From Martinezella lusitana (GTDB lineage Bacteria; Pseudomonadota; Alphaproteobacteria; Rhizobiales; Rhizobiaceae), in contig NZ_WUEY01000035.1 in the NCBI RefSeq assembly GCF_010668395.1, forward strand, positions 1-45,180: a stretch of DNA of 45,180 nucleotides. Direction: 5' to 3'. The translations under genes and the position numbers were made by a program. Under the pieces are notes generated by a model. The model was not told the DNA's origin and did no database searches. It saw only the letters and a list, made by a program, of their open reading frames with translations. Below are positions 15,115 through 23,004 of the stretch, in pieces; positions within the stretch are counted from its first letter, which is position 1; every line of letters begins with the position of its first letter.

Positions 15115-16629
15115 CTATTCCATACTCGCCCAGCACTTTACGCCGGCTCGCTTGAGCGCCTTGCAGGCATTGAGTGCCTCGCCCTGATCTCCGAAACCAC
15201 CGAAGCGGGCGCGGTAACCGCCGTCGAAGGCGACCGCGTAGGGCTTGGCCGACCGCAAAGCCTTGCCGCCCTTGTTCTTTGCTGTATCCAGCAAGTCGGT
15301 CGCCCCGTCCTTGCTGGAGGAGACGCCGATCTGAACGACCCAGCCAGTGGGGCCGCGTTCGGCCTTACCTGCCTTCGCGACCTTTTCAGTTTTCTCGGAT
15401 TTCTCGGCACGCTGCAGCTTGACGAGCTTCGTGTCACTCTTGGAGGTCGATGCGGTCGTTACGGTATCGACTTCATCCTCATCGCCTTCGTCCGACGGAG
15501 AGACGGACGCGGTCTCGTCGTAGGCGGGGCGCTGGACCGGCTCAGGCTTTGCCGAGAGCAACGGATTTGAGGATTGAGGCGTTACCGCCGCGAAAGCTGC
15601 CGCGCTCGATGGGCGAGCGTCAGCGACCTCGACCGTTTGGTCATTCTTGATCTTGGCGCGGCTGATATCGGCCATGCGCGCGCTCGCAGCCTGGATATTG
15701 GGCGTGGTAGCCGGCGTCTGCGCGATAACATTCGTCGCAATATGCTTCGTCGATGCCACGGGCAGATAGGCGGCAATCAGCTTGCGCATCTGGTTGTCGC
15801 GAGCCGGCGTGGAAGCGCCGCCCAGGACGACGCCAACGATGGAGCGTCCATCGACCTTTACGGAGGTCGCGAGATTGTAGCCCGCGGCGCGGGTATAGCC
15901 AGTCTTGATGCCGTCGACCCCGCGAACCGAACCGATCAGATGGTTGTGGCCCGGTATGACGCGATTGCCGAGCCGGAAGCTCGTTTCGGAGAAGAAGCCG
16001 TAATATTGCGGAAAATGCTCGCGCAGAGCGATGCCGAGACGGGCCTGATCGCGCGCCGTCGTCATCTGCGCGGTATTCGGCAAGCCGTTCGGGTTGCGGT
16101 AGGTCGTGCGCGTCATGCCGAGAGCGCGCGCCTTGTCGTTCATCATGCGGGCGAAGTTTTCTTCCGAGCCGCCGAGCATCTCGCCAAGCCCCATCGCCGC
16201 ATCATTGGCTGATTTGGTGACGATGCCGAGGATCGCCTCGCGAACGGTTACGGAGTGGCCGGCGCCAATGCCGAGTTTCGTCGGCGCCTGCGCGGCGGCA
16301 TTCCTGGAGAAGACGACGGGGGTATCGAGAGTGATGCGGCCTGCCTCCAGCGCCTCGAAGGTCAGATAGACCGTCATCATCTTGGTCAGCGAGGCGGGAT
16401 AGTGGAGCGTATCGGCGTTTTCACTATAGAGGACGTTGCCGGTATTGGCGTCGATCACGATGCCTGCATATTTCGAACCGGCGGCGCTGGCATCAACGAC
16501 GGTTACGGTGACCGTTGCCGTCGCAATCGAAAAACCAAGAAGCGCTCTCGCCAGAATCTTACCGGTTTGAGACGACGAAACGGGAAGAATTGATCTGGAC
16601 ACTAAATCACTCTCTGCTTGCATTAACAT
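15115..16629 (-). CDS. D-alanyl-D-alanine carboxypeptidase with SPOR domain
   Basis: A 504-residue penicillin-binding protein of the DacA/DacC (S11) type. The active-site motifs are S80-x-x-K83 (PASLTKMM), S140-A-N142 (TKSANDA) and K242-T-G244 (GIKTGYT). A basic N-terminus and a hydrophobic segment (about 28-50) act as signal sequence, a Ser/Lys/Glu-rich linker follows the S11 domain, and the last about 80 residues form a SPOR domain that binds denuded glycan at the septum. The enzyme trims the terminal D-alanine of peptidoglycan pentapeptides in the periplasm. The start is uncertain: ATG 16629, ATG 16623, or a GTG at codon 10. Confidence 0.93.
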   Translation of the reverse strand: MLMQAESDLVSRSILPVSSSQTGKILARALLGFSIATATVTVTVVDASAAGSKYAGIVIDANTGNVLYSENADTLHYPASLTKMMTVYLTFEALEAGRITLDTPVVFSRNAAAQAPTKLGIGAGHSVTVREAILGIVTKSANDAAMGLGEMLGGSEENFARMMNDKARALGMTRTTYRNPNGLPNTAQMTTARDQARLGIALREHFPQYYGFFSETSFRLGNRVIPGHNHLIGSVRGVDGIKTGYTRAAGYNLATSVKVDGRSIVGVVLGGASTPARDNQMRKLIAAYLPVASTKHIATNVIAQTPATTPNIQAASARMADISRAKIKNDQTVEVADARPSSAAAFAAVTPQSSNPLLSAKPEPVQRPAYDETASVSPSDEGDEDEVDTVTTASTSKSDTKLVKLQRAEKSEKTEKVAKAGKAERGPTGWVVQIGVSSSKDGATDLLDTAKNKGGKALRSAKPYAVAFDGGYRARFGGFGDQGEALNACKALKRAGVKCWASME

Positions 16630-16740
16630 TCTCGATTATCCGGTCGCCGCCTCCATGAACGCCCGTTGCGTTCGACAATAGAGGCTTAGCGTTACCAATC
16701 GGTTTATGATGAACAGTTGGTTTCAGGTTTCTGTGCCATT

Positions 16741-17511
16741 TTAGCGGCCGCCAGCAGCAGTCGCCGCGGAAGTAGGGTTATCCACAAGGCGCGTCCTGAC
16801 GAAGTTCTGGACGGCGGCGTCCATGGCGCGCCAATCCCCAAGCTGATTGCTGGAAAACCGGTAGAGAACGCTCAAATCCTTGCCGACCTTGACGTCTCTC
16901 TGGCAATCGCCGCTCGTCGCAAGTGCCGGCGAGGAGGGAAGCAGGCAGCGAACGGCATAGTCAGGCTCGCCCGGTCGTGGCGCCGTCAGAAGCACTTCAC
17001 CGTTATAGCCGGCATCCGCACGCAGGCGATGTGCCGTGAGGTCGAAGGGGCCGGCATAAGCGGCGCCATCCATCAATTGCGAATAAATGGGCTCAAGCCG
17101 GCCGGACATGTCGCGGGACATCGTGCTCTGGCTCATTTGCAGGAAGATCAGCGACGACGACTGGGAGATATCGTCGAAGCGCATCCGGTCGGCTTCGCTA
17201 TAGCCCTGCATCTGCGGCCATGTCAGATAGAGATCGACGCGTTCGGCAGTACCGTCCACACGCTCGCTCGGGAAGCGTATCGTGTTCGCGGCCAGGCGTA
17301 TGGTATCGTCGCCGATCGTAACGGATATGGGCCTGGTGTCGATCGTATGGCCGGCCAGTGAAATTTTCTCGCCAAGCCAATGGCCGCCAATGGTTATCGC
17401 GACGGTAAGGGCCGCCAGAACGGCAACGCCTGCGGTGAGCCGATAGACAAAGCCGCTCGACACCAGCGGCCTTTCTTCGATCATTGAGGCGGACGACAGA
17501 AGAGGAGCCAT
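16741..17511 (-). CDS. Membrane-anchored periplasmic protein of unknown function
   Basis: A 256-residue protein with one transmembrane segment near the N-terminus (YRLTAGVAVLAALTVAITIG) and a periplasmic body without recognised domain. Conserved-looking stretches are NTIRFPSERVDGTAERVDLY and LYRFSSNQLGDWRAMDAAVQ, and two cysteines (CLLPSSPALATSGDC) could form a disulfide. The ATG at 17511 with AAGG upstream is preferred over 17559. It lies after the transglutaminase-like gene and before the DD-carboxypeptidase gene, all on the minus strand, which suggests an envelope role. No function is claimed. Confidence 0.75.
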   Translation of the reverse strand: MAPLLSSASMIEERPLVSSGFVYRLTAGVAVLAALTVAITIGGHWLGEKISLAGHTIDTRPISVTIGDDTIRLAANTIRFPSERVDGTAERVDLYLTWPQMQGYSEADRMRFDDISQSSSLIFLQMSQSTMSRDMSGRLEPIYSQLMDGAAYAGPFDLTAHRLRADAGYNGEVLLTAPRPGEPDYAVRCLLPSSPALATSGDCQRDVKVGKDLSVLYRFSSNQLGDWRAMDAAVQNFVRTRLVDNPTSAATAAGGR

Positions 17512-17722
17512 ACTCTTGCCTTCAGTTCCCTCCGCTCCGATCGCCATCATTAATGGCAAAACCGAGCGGCTTTCGACCTTTATTGAGTCTCGTTGGGAAT
17601 GATGATTGGCGCCATGATGGTTAACCGTCGGTTAAATATAGATCGCAAGCCATGCTAATGGCGCACTTATATTCCCGGGACGTTTCCGGCCTCCGCTCCG
17701 AGGCCAGTCTCACAACGAAAAA

Positions 17723-17753
17723 GAGCCGTTCCCCGGGACAGTGGGAACGGCTC
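17723..17753 (-). terminator. Strong intrinsic terminator
   Basis: On the minus strand an 11-bp perfect stem, GAGCCGTTCCC/GGGAACGGCTC with a 9-base loop, is followed by TTTTTCGTTG. It ends transcription from the transglutaminase-like gene, and may also be the terminator of a small RNA (see 17723-17799). Confidence 0.85.
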
Positions 17754-17799
17754 AGAGGCACCGGCCTGGACAGAAATCAGGGGACTAGACCGGGCCTCT
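17723..17799 (-). ncRNA. Candidate small RNA or structured 3' UTR
   Basis: Directly upstream (minus strand) of the terminator hairpin is a second hairpin whose arms are AGAGGCCCGG and CCGGTGCCTCT (17799-17754), with one bulged base and a large loop containing AGTCCCCTGA. The two hairpins abut. The pair begins about 50 bases after the stop of the transglutaminase-like gene, so it could be a 3' UTR-derived or independent sRNA. No promoter has been identified. Confidence 0.4.
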
Positions 17800-17848
17800 G
17801 ACTTTGATCATCGGCGCTAGGCCGCCAACGATCGTGTAGGAGCGGAAC

Positions 17849-18454
17849 TTATTTCAAGCTGCCAACTGCGACGGCGCGGCCATCCTGGATCTTGACCCAG
17901 CGGGCCGGATCGTTGGCGGACTGGCGCTTGAGGAAGGTATATTCGGTCTCGGACCAGAGCTTCACCTTGTTGCGCATGTTGTCGAGGATGAAGTCGCCGC
18001 GATCCGTACGGACGGTCAGGACGGCATGGCCTTCGCCGTTCGGCTGCAGCACGACGGTCATGAGCAGGTCGGAAGGCGAGAAACCGGCATCGATGAGTTC
18101 CTTGCGCTTCAGAAGCGCGAAATCCTCGCAATCGCCGGCAGTGGTCGGGATCGCCCATTTTTCCTCGACGCCGTAGAGCTCCATGTCGGTCATCGGCTTG
18201 ATCGTCGTGTTGACCGTGTAGTTGATCTGCAGAATCGTCTTCCAGCTATCCTGGGTGAGGATGACCGGACCGGCGTCGCCGCCGGCATAGGCGCACTCCC
18301 GCGGGTTTTCCTTGCAGAACTCGTAATGGCCGATCGGAGGAGCGGCATCGCCGGTGATCGTCATGCTGGCGGGCGCGGCCTGAGCCGGACCGAAGAAGCC
18401 GAGAGTGAAAAGTGCCAGAGCGGCGCAGCCGCGAAGTACGGATTGAAAGTTCAT
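17849..18454 (-). CDS. Transglutaminase-like cysteine peptidase (BTLCP)
   Basis: A 201-residue exported protein with signal peptide GCAALALFTLGFFGPAQAA and the catalytic triad of bacterial transglutaminase-like cysteine proteinases: Cys109 in TTAGDCEDFALLKRKEL, His143 in EGHAVLTV, and Asp158 in FILDNM. The family is common in Rhizobiales; some members elsewhere (LapG) process adhesins under c-di-GMP control, but this is a different, LapD-independent subgroup as far as can be seen, and its substrate is unknown. It is a single gene; a strong terminator lies downstream. Confidence 0.88.
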   Translation of the reverse strand: MNFQSVLRGCAALALFTLGFFGPAQAAPASMTITGDAAPPIGHYEFCKENPRECAYAGGDAGPVILTQDSWKTILQINYTVNTTIKPMTDMELYGVEEKWAIPTTAGDCEDFALLKRKELIDAGFSPSDLLMTVVLQPNGEGHAVLTVRTDRGDFILDNMRNKVKLWSETEYTFLKRQSANDPARWVKIQDGRAVAVGSLK

Positions 18455-18847
18455 GTCCCTGTCCCTGTTTTTATTGGGATCAGAATGACACGCATGATTT
18501 TATCCGACGCAAAATTGCACAGTCAAATTAAGGACTTAGTTGATTCAAATCTGGATCAAACTTTCATAAAACACGCAGAAAACTTGAATCAAGTTCGCGT
18601 CAAATTCGATTAAAATTCGAGTGATTTCGGTATGGGATGGCGGGAGGGGGAAATCGCGTATCGAGCTGTTTTAGAATGGTTTCCCGCAGGCGGAATTCTT
18701 AACATGCCGGTGCCAATTCGGATGAAAATCGTGCCGTCCTGAAACAGGTTGCATACGCCAGTGCTCAATCGGGGCGGCGAAAATGGCCTTGTCTGCGCAA
18801 GACTGTCCCATTTTGGGAAAGACGGCTCAAAAAATTATTATTGATGT
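18455..18847. other. AT-rich intergenic region with a perfect palindrome
   Basis: These 393 bases are markedly AT-rich compared with their surroundings and no protein gene is seen. A perfect 15-bp palindrome, AACTTGAATCAAGTT, lies at 18581-18595 and related TCAAA/GATT motifs recur over 18540-18620. The region must carry the promoter of the transglutaminase-like gene. AT-rich stretches of this kind are typical of sites bound by MucR/Ros or H-NS-like proteins, which is inference only. Confidence 0.5.
18581..18595. promoter_or_regulatory. Perfect 15-bp palindrome, possible operator
   Basis: AACTTGA-A-TCAAGTT, seven-base arms around one central base, about 130 bases upstream of the transglutaminase-like gene (start 18454). 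No regulator is assigned. Confidence 0.4.
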
Positions 18848-19810
18848 CTATCGGGAATTCCGCCGACGAAGCCCGTCGGTCATACCGATGATCGCGGCGG
18901 CCATCTCCTCGACCGCCGGCGAATGGGCTGCGTTCGAAACGATAGTCAGTTTCGCCTCCGGCCAGGCCTGGGATAGTTCCCAGGCGGTAACGAGCGGCGC
19001 CTCGAGATCCAGACGACCCTGGATCATCGTGCAGGGGATGCCGGCGAGGCGATGGATGTCGCGCAATATCTGGCGTTCCTCCAGCCAGGCCAGATGATGA
19101 AAATAGTGGGTGATGATCCTGGCGCGCGCCGCCAGGTAGAGAGGGTCCGACCAGCGCGCTGACAGGGTCGCGCGGGGATCGATCAGGATCGAGGCGGCCT
19201 CCCATGCGTGCCAATCCCTGGCGGCCTTCACATGGATTGCCGGATCCGGATCACGCAGAAGGCGATAATAGGCGGCGACAAGATCGCCGTCGCGATCCTC
19301 TTCCGGCACGGCTGCCCGAAAACGCGCCCATTCATCCGGAAAGAAGCGGCCAAGCCCGCGATAGAGCCAGTCAATTTCCGATTGCCTCGTCATGGTGACG
19401 CCGACGAGGAGCAAGCCTTCGATCCGTTGCGGATGGGTTTCGGCGTAGACAAGCGCAAGCGTGCAGCCCCAGGAGTTGCCGAACACCATCCAGCGCTCCA
19501 AGCCGAGTTGCAATCGCAGTTGCTCGATATCGGCAACGGTATGCCAAGTGGTGTTGCTCGCGAGATCGATCGCCGGTTCCGACGCATGCGGGAGGCTGCC
19601 ACCGCAGCCGCGCTGGTCGAACTGAATGATCCGGTAATGTTGCGGATCGAAATAACGTCGCGTTCCAGCGGAGCTGCCGGACCCCGGACCGCCATGAAGG
19701 ATGAGAACCGGAGTGCCGTCCGGAGTGCCGGATTGCATCCAATGGATCCGCTGGCCGTCGCCGACATCCAGCAGGCCTTCATCAAAAGGAGTTATGTCCG
19801 GATAGAGCAT
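18848..19810 (-). CDS. pip: Proline iminopeptidase
   Basis: A 320-residue alpha/beta hydrolase of the S33 family. It shows LILHGGPGSGSS for the oxyanion region, QFDQRGCGGS typical of prolyl iminopeptidases, the nucleophile elbow GNSWG (Ser113), and the acid and base in QGRLDLEAP and NAAHSP. It releases N-terminal proline from peptides in the cytosol. Length matches the family. The start at 19810 gives MLYPDITPFDEGLLDVGDG, as in homologues. No operon partner; the PilZ gene lies upstream on the same strand. Confidence 0.93.
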   Translation of the reverse strand: MLYPDITPFDEGLLDVGDGQRIHWMQSGTPDGTPVLILHGGPGSGSSAGTRRYFDPQHYRIIQFDQRGCGGSLPHASEPAIDLASNTTWHTVADIEQLRLQLGLERWMVFGNSWGCTLALVYAETHPQRIEGLLLVGVTMTRQSEIDWLYRGLGRFFPDEWARFRAAVPEEDRDGDLVAAYYRLLRDPDPAIHVKAARDWHAWEAASILIDPRATLSARWSDPLYLAARARIITHYFHHLAWLEERQILRDIHRLAGIPCTMIQGRLDLEAPLVTAWELSQAWPEAKLTIVSNAAHSPAVEEMAAAIIGMTDGLRRRNSR

Positions 19811-19882
19811 CTTGCCGTCACGCTTGAAAGAAAAGACAGGCGTCGCTGTTTCGCGATGCCGCGTGACGGGAAGATGACGATA

Positions 19883-20512
19883 CTAGAGAAATTCGCGCAA
19901 GGTCTCGCGCGACTGCAGCGACAGGAACTCGATCGCCACGCCTTCCATGAAATGGCGTACGACGCGGCCGCGCATGTTGCCGAGGCGCACCGGTGTTCCG
20001 ATCACGGGGCGGACTTCGACATCGACAGCGGCGCCCGAGAGCGAAAGGTCCATGATGCGGCAGACATATTGCGTGCCGTCTTCAAGCGTGAGCTCGCTGC
20101 GGGTATCGCGCGGCATCAGACGATCGTGGCGGCGATCTTCCGGCAGGCCCAGCTCATGTTTGTTGGCAAGCCATGTCAGCTGCGCGGCAAGCTTTTCGCG
20201 CTTCCGCTCGGTCGCGTTGATCGACATGCTGAAGCCGCGGCCATCGACCGCAACGACATTGCCCTCGACGCGGCCGAGATGGTCGATATAGGCAATGACG
20301 CGCTCTTCTGCGCGCGGACGTCCCGCACAAGTGACATAGAGATCACCCGGCGACATCTCCGTCACCAGGCACTCGAACTCGTCATAGTTGGCCAGCATCA
20401 GGCGGCCCTGCATATTGATCGGAACCCGCTGAAAGGTCCGCTGATCGTTGCGGATGGCATTGCCTGCCATGTGATTGGGCCGCGTCGCATGGGCCGGCTG
20501 GAATGAGTGCAT
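19883..20512 (-). CDS. Two-domain PilZ protein
   Basis: A 209-residue protein with two PilZ-like domains. The first (about 22-100) has R25-x3-R29 (RTFQR), but the second motif is degenerate (E52MSPG rather than DxSxxG). The second (about 125-205) has both canonical parts, R127-x3-R131 and D155LSLSG160, so it is the likely cyclic-di-GMP binding domain. Such proteins transmit c-di-GMP levels to motility, exopolysaccharide or cell-cycle functions. It is close to the PAS gene, 83 bp upstream on the same strand. No diguanylate cyclase is present in the window. Confidence 0.85.
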   Translation of the reverse strand: MHSFQPAHATRPNHMAGNAIRNDQRTFQRVPINMQGRLMLANYDEFECLVTEMSPGDLYVTCAGRPRAEERVIAYIDHLGRVEGNVVAVDGRGFSMSINATERKREKLAAQLTWLANKHELGLPEDRRHDRLMPRDTRSELTLEDGTQYVCRIMDLSLSGAAVDVEVRPVIGTPVRLGNMRGRVVRHFMEGVAIEFLSLQSRETLREFL

Positions 20513-20595
20513 GGAAGCGTCTTAAACCCTATTGCGTCTCTTCCAACTATTAGCGGCAACTCCTTAAAGTAAGGTTGTCTTTCCTGAGGCTTAAC

Positions 20596-21276
20596 TTAGA
20601 GACGACGGCCGATTTTGTCCCGTACTGGATCAATCCCGGCACGGTCGCGTCCGTTCTTTGCTTGAATCAACTTCTGGCGCATCCATTCGCCCAGGCTGAC
20701 GCCGCCTTGAAGCGGCAGCATATCGGAAGGATCGGGATGGTGTTGTGCGTCGACAAGCCGGGCGGGGCGCTCGTGAAGCAGGCGGCTGCGGTCGAGCGCC
20801 AGAAACTCCAGGCGTTCGTTGCCCAGCCATGTCGAATGAACCGCGGGCGTAAGACAGCCCAGCAATCTGTCGCAGGTGTCGCTCGATGTGCGAAGCGGCA
20901 TCAAGACCATCTCGAAAGCCATGCTGCGGCCGCTGATGCAATAACCCGTCGCGTTGATCGACGCGGGAACGACGTGCGTCATCACGCCGGCAGCGATGCG
21001 GACGGGATCGTCCTGCTGGCTGCTGGCCCAGAGCGCCGCGAAATTCTCGCCGCGAATCTCGCGTCCCATGAGGTTGCAGATTGCCGTGCCCGCCAGGCGG
21101 AAGCGCGGGCTGTCATCCGCCGTATTTTCCAGAATGAACAGCTCCGGGAGAATATGGCTCACGGCAGATGGCTGTATCAGATTGCGCAAGGGTGCATCCG
21201 CGTTGCCGCGTATCTGCTCCCAGTAGGTAAATATCTCTATGCTCGTCTTCTGGCGCATAATGCGTCCGTGTCCCAT
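20596..21276 (-). CDS. PAS-domain protein (PAS_5 type)
   Basis: A 226-residue soluble protein, most of which fits a PAS_5-type domain common in alphaproteobacteria: FTYWEQIRGNADAPLRNLIQ, FRLAGTAICNLMGREIRGENF, FEMVLMPLR. No kinase, cyclase or DNA-binding domain follows, so it is a stand-alone sensor or adaptor. The start may be ATG 21276 or 21258. It is followed on the same strand by the PilZ gene, which suggests joint signalling but is not proof. Confidence 0.75.
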   Translation of the reverse strand: MGHGRIMRQKTSIEIFTYWEQIRGNADAPLRNLIQPSAVSHILPELFILENTADDSPRFRLAGTAICNLMGREIRGENFAALWASSQQDDPVRIAAGVMTHVVPASINATGYCISGRSMAFEMVLMPLRTSSDTCDRLLGCLTPAVHSTWLGNERLEFLALDRSRLLHERPARLVDAQHHPDPSDMLPLQGGVSLGEWMRQKLIQAKNGRDRAGIDPVRDKIGRRL

Positions 21277-21440
21277 TTCAGTTCAATTGCAAAGGCATTC
21301 ATTGCCTCCAGCTTCCGCGTTGCGAAATCCATGCCAGAACCGGGCCGTTAGGGTTAACGAAAGGTTGCGATTGCCTTTCGCGGCGGCAAATGAAAGAAAT
21401 CGTTCATCACTTCACGAAGTGACATTCAGCACGAATTTCC

Positions 21441-21487
21441 CGGGTGCCGGGCAGGCCTTCAAGGCTAAGTCCGGAGAGAAGCACCCG
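21441..21487 (+). ncRNA. Structured RNA element of unknown type
   Basis: Outer stem CGGGTGC (21441-21447) pairs with GCACCCG (21481-21487). Inside are a CCGGGC/GTCCGG pairing and the small hairpin GCCTTCAAGGC. The element is followed 5 bases later by an intrinsic terminator and then by the rhomboid gene, the layout of either a short independent sRNA or an attenuated leader. It does not match a riboswitch class that could be recognised. Confidence 0.4.
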
Positions 21488-21491
21488 ATAC

Positions 21492-21523
21492 GCCGTCCGT
21501 CACCGCCGGGCGGCTTTTTTTTT
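21492..21523 (+). terminator. Intrinsic terminator upstream of the rhomboid gene
   Basis: Stem GCCGTCCG/CGGGCGGC (one G-T pair) with loop TCACCGC, followed by nine T residues. No protein gene precedes it on the plus strand for over 1 kb, so it must end a non-coding transcript or attenuate the rhomboid mRNA. Confidence 0.85.
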
Positions 21524-21574
21524 GACGTGCGCTGCGCTATGGGTCGGTAACTTCTAGAGAAAGCCGAGCAAGAC

Positions 21575-22345
21575 ATGGACGATGAACAGCTGCCGCGCCC
21601 CGAGCCGGAAAATCCGCGGCCGCAGCAGCGCGCTCCAGTCTTCAATCTACCCCCCATCATTGTCGCCAGCCTCGCCGTCCTGATCGTGGTTTTCGCGGTC
21701 ATGAACCTGCCGTGGTGGTCGGACGATACGCTGAACTGGATCTATTTCACCTTCAGCTTCATTCCGGCGCGCTATGCCTTCCCTTTGTCGCAGCAAGGAC
21801 TGGAGTGGCTTTGGACACCCGTCACCTATTCGCTGCTGCATGGCGGGATCGAGCATATCGTCTTCAACGGCCTCTGGCTGATGGTCTTTGCGGCGCCCGT
21901 GGCGCGGCGCATCGGCGCCCTGCGCTACGTGATTTTCTGGATTCTCTCGTCCGCGGCCTCCGCCTTCATGCATGCCGCACTCTATTGGGGCGACCAGACG
22001 CTTCTGATCGGCGCCTCCGGGGTGGTCTCGGCGCTCATGGGCGCAGCTTGCCGCTTTGCATTTCCTGTCACGGACGGTCGCCGGGTCTCGATGCGGCAGG
22101 CGCACCTCAACCCGCGCCTCGGCATTCTCGGCTCGCTTCGCAGCCGTACCGTCGTCGCCTATATCGTCATGTGGATCGCAGGCAACGCGCTCGTGGCCTT
22201 CGGAATCACGCTTGCCGGCGACAGTTCGCAGCCGGTGGCGTGGGACGCCCATATCGGCGGTTTCCTGTTCGGATTTCTGCTCTTTGCGCTGTTCGACCGT
22301 CAGCCGCCCCGGGAGGCCCGGGAAGCTTTACCACTCGATGAATGA
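21575..22345 (+). CDS. Rhomboid-family intramembrane serine protease
   Basis: A 256-residue membrane protein with six or seven hydrophobic helices. The catalytic dyad is visible: Ser148 in LIGASGVVSALMG and His226 in WDAHIGGFLFGF; the HGGIEHIVFNGLWL segment is the conserved H-x3-H-N region. The cytosolic N-terminus is Pro/Glu-rich. Rhomboids cut transmembrane substrates within the inner membrane; the substrate here is unknown. A terminator and a structured RNA element lie 50 to 130 bases upstream, possibly controlling it. Confidence 0.92.
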   Translation: MDDEQLPRPEPENPRPQQRAPVFNLPPIIVASLAVLIVVFAVMNLPWWSDDTLNWIYFTFSFIPARYAFPLSQQGLEWLWTPVTYSLLHGGIEHIVFNGLWLMVFAAPVARRIGALRYVIFWILSSAASAFMHAALYWGDQTLLIGASGVVSALMGAACRFAFPVTDGRRVSMRQAHLNPRLGILGSLRSRTVVAYIVMWIAGNALVAFGITLAGDSSQPVAWDAHIGGFLFGFLLFALFDRQPPREAREALPLDE

Positions 22346-22511
22346 ACTGTTGCTTTCTCACTGACACAGGCGCACGATTATTGTCCGTCGGTTGCGAGAT
22401 GAGGAGATCGACTCGACCGACGGGCAAGGCGCCGGTTTGAGCTCCGGGGGTAATTTCGGAACATATCGGACGCTTCAGGTGTTCAGCATGCTTTCGAGAT
22501 GGGAGGATCGA

Positions 22512-22946
22512 ATGTCAGTTTCCGTAAAGGCCATACTTGAGGCCAAGGGCCGCGATGTCGTCACGACTGGCGGCAACACGTCGGTTGCCGAGGCCGCGAA
22601 GATTCTCAATGAGAATCGTATCGGCGCGATCGTCGTCGTGGGGCCGGGCGGCAAGATTTCCGGCATATTCACCGAGCGGGATGTCGTCAACGCAGTTGCC
22701 AAGCATGGCCAGGAATGCCTCGAAAAGCCGATCGCTTCGCTGATGACGGCCAAGGTGTATCGCTGCAAGGAAGACACCACGACCGACGAGCTGATGGAGC
22801 TGATGACCATGCGTCGCTTCCGTCACGTCCCCGTCGAAGAAAAGGGCAAGCTTTCCGGCATCATCTCCATCGGCGACGTCGTCAAATGGCGTATCCGCGA
22901 GATCGAACTCGAGGCCGAACAGATCAAGGCCTATATCGCCGGGTGA
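22512..22946 (+). CDS. CBS-domain pair protein
   Basis: A 144-residue soluble protein consisting of two CBS domains: the first with NENRIGAIVVVGPGGKISGIFTER and the second with MTMRRFRHVPVEEKGKLSGI followed by SIGDVVK. CBS pairs bind adenosyl nucleotides and sense energy state. Stand-alone CBS proteins of this type are common in rhizobia, usually with unknown targets. The ATG at 22512 follows GGGAGG with 5 bases spacing; an in-frame ATG at 22392 is unlikely. It is convergent with the patatin gene. Confidence 0.92.
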   Translation: MSVSVKAILEAKGRDVVTTGGNTSVAEAAKILNENRIGAIVVVGPGGKISGIFTERDVVNAVAKHGQECLEKPIASLMTAKVYRCKEDTTTDELMELMTMRRFRHVPVEEKGKLSGIISIGDVVKWRIREIELEAEQIKAYIAG

Positions 22947-22973
22947 ACGGACCCGGAATCGGATGAGATCAAG

Positions 22974-22994
22974 CGATCGGCCAAAGGCCGGTCG
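22974..22994. terminator. Hairpin between convergent CBS and patatin genes
   Basis: Stem CGATCGGCC/GGCCGGTCG with one G-T pair and loop AAA. No clear T-run follows on either strand, so terminator function is inferred from position. Confidence 0.45.
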
Positions 22995-23004
22995 CAGCCC
23001 GGCG

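Noticed and set aside
19208..20506. 432-codon plus-strand frame across the proline iminopeptidase and PilZ genes
   Set aside because: It runs antisense to two well supported genes and has no domain; a GC artefact.
21441..21487. Partial cobalamin riboswitch or SRP RNA suggested by GGTGCC and AAGTCCGGAGAGAAGC
   Set aside because: The tail recalls a B12 box and also the SRP RNA loop, but the core of a cobalamin aptamer (over 150 bases) is missing, and the conserved GGAA tetraloop context of SRP RNA does not fit. Kept only as an unclassified structured element.
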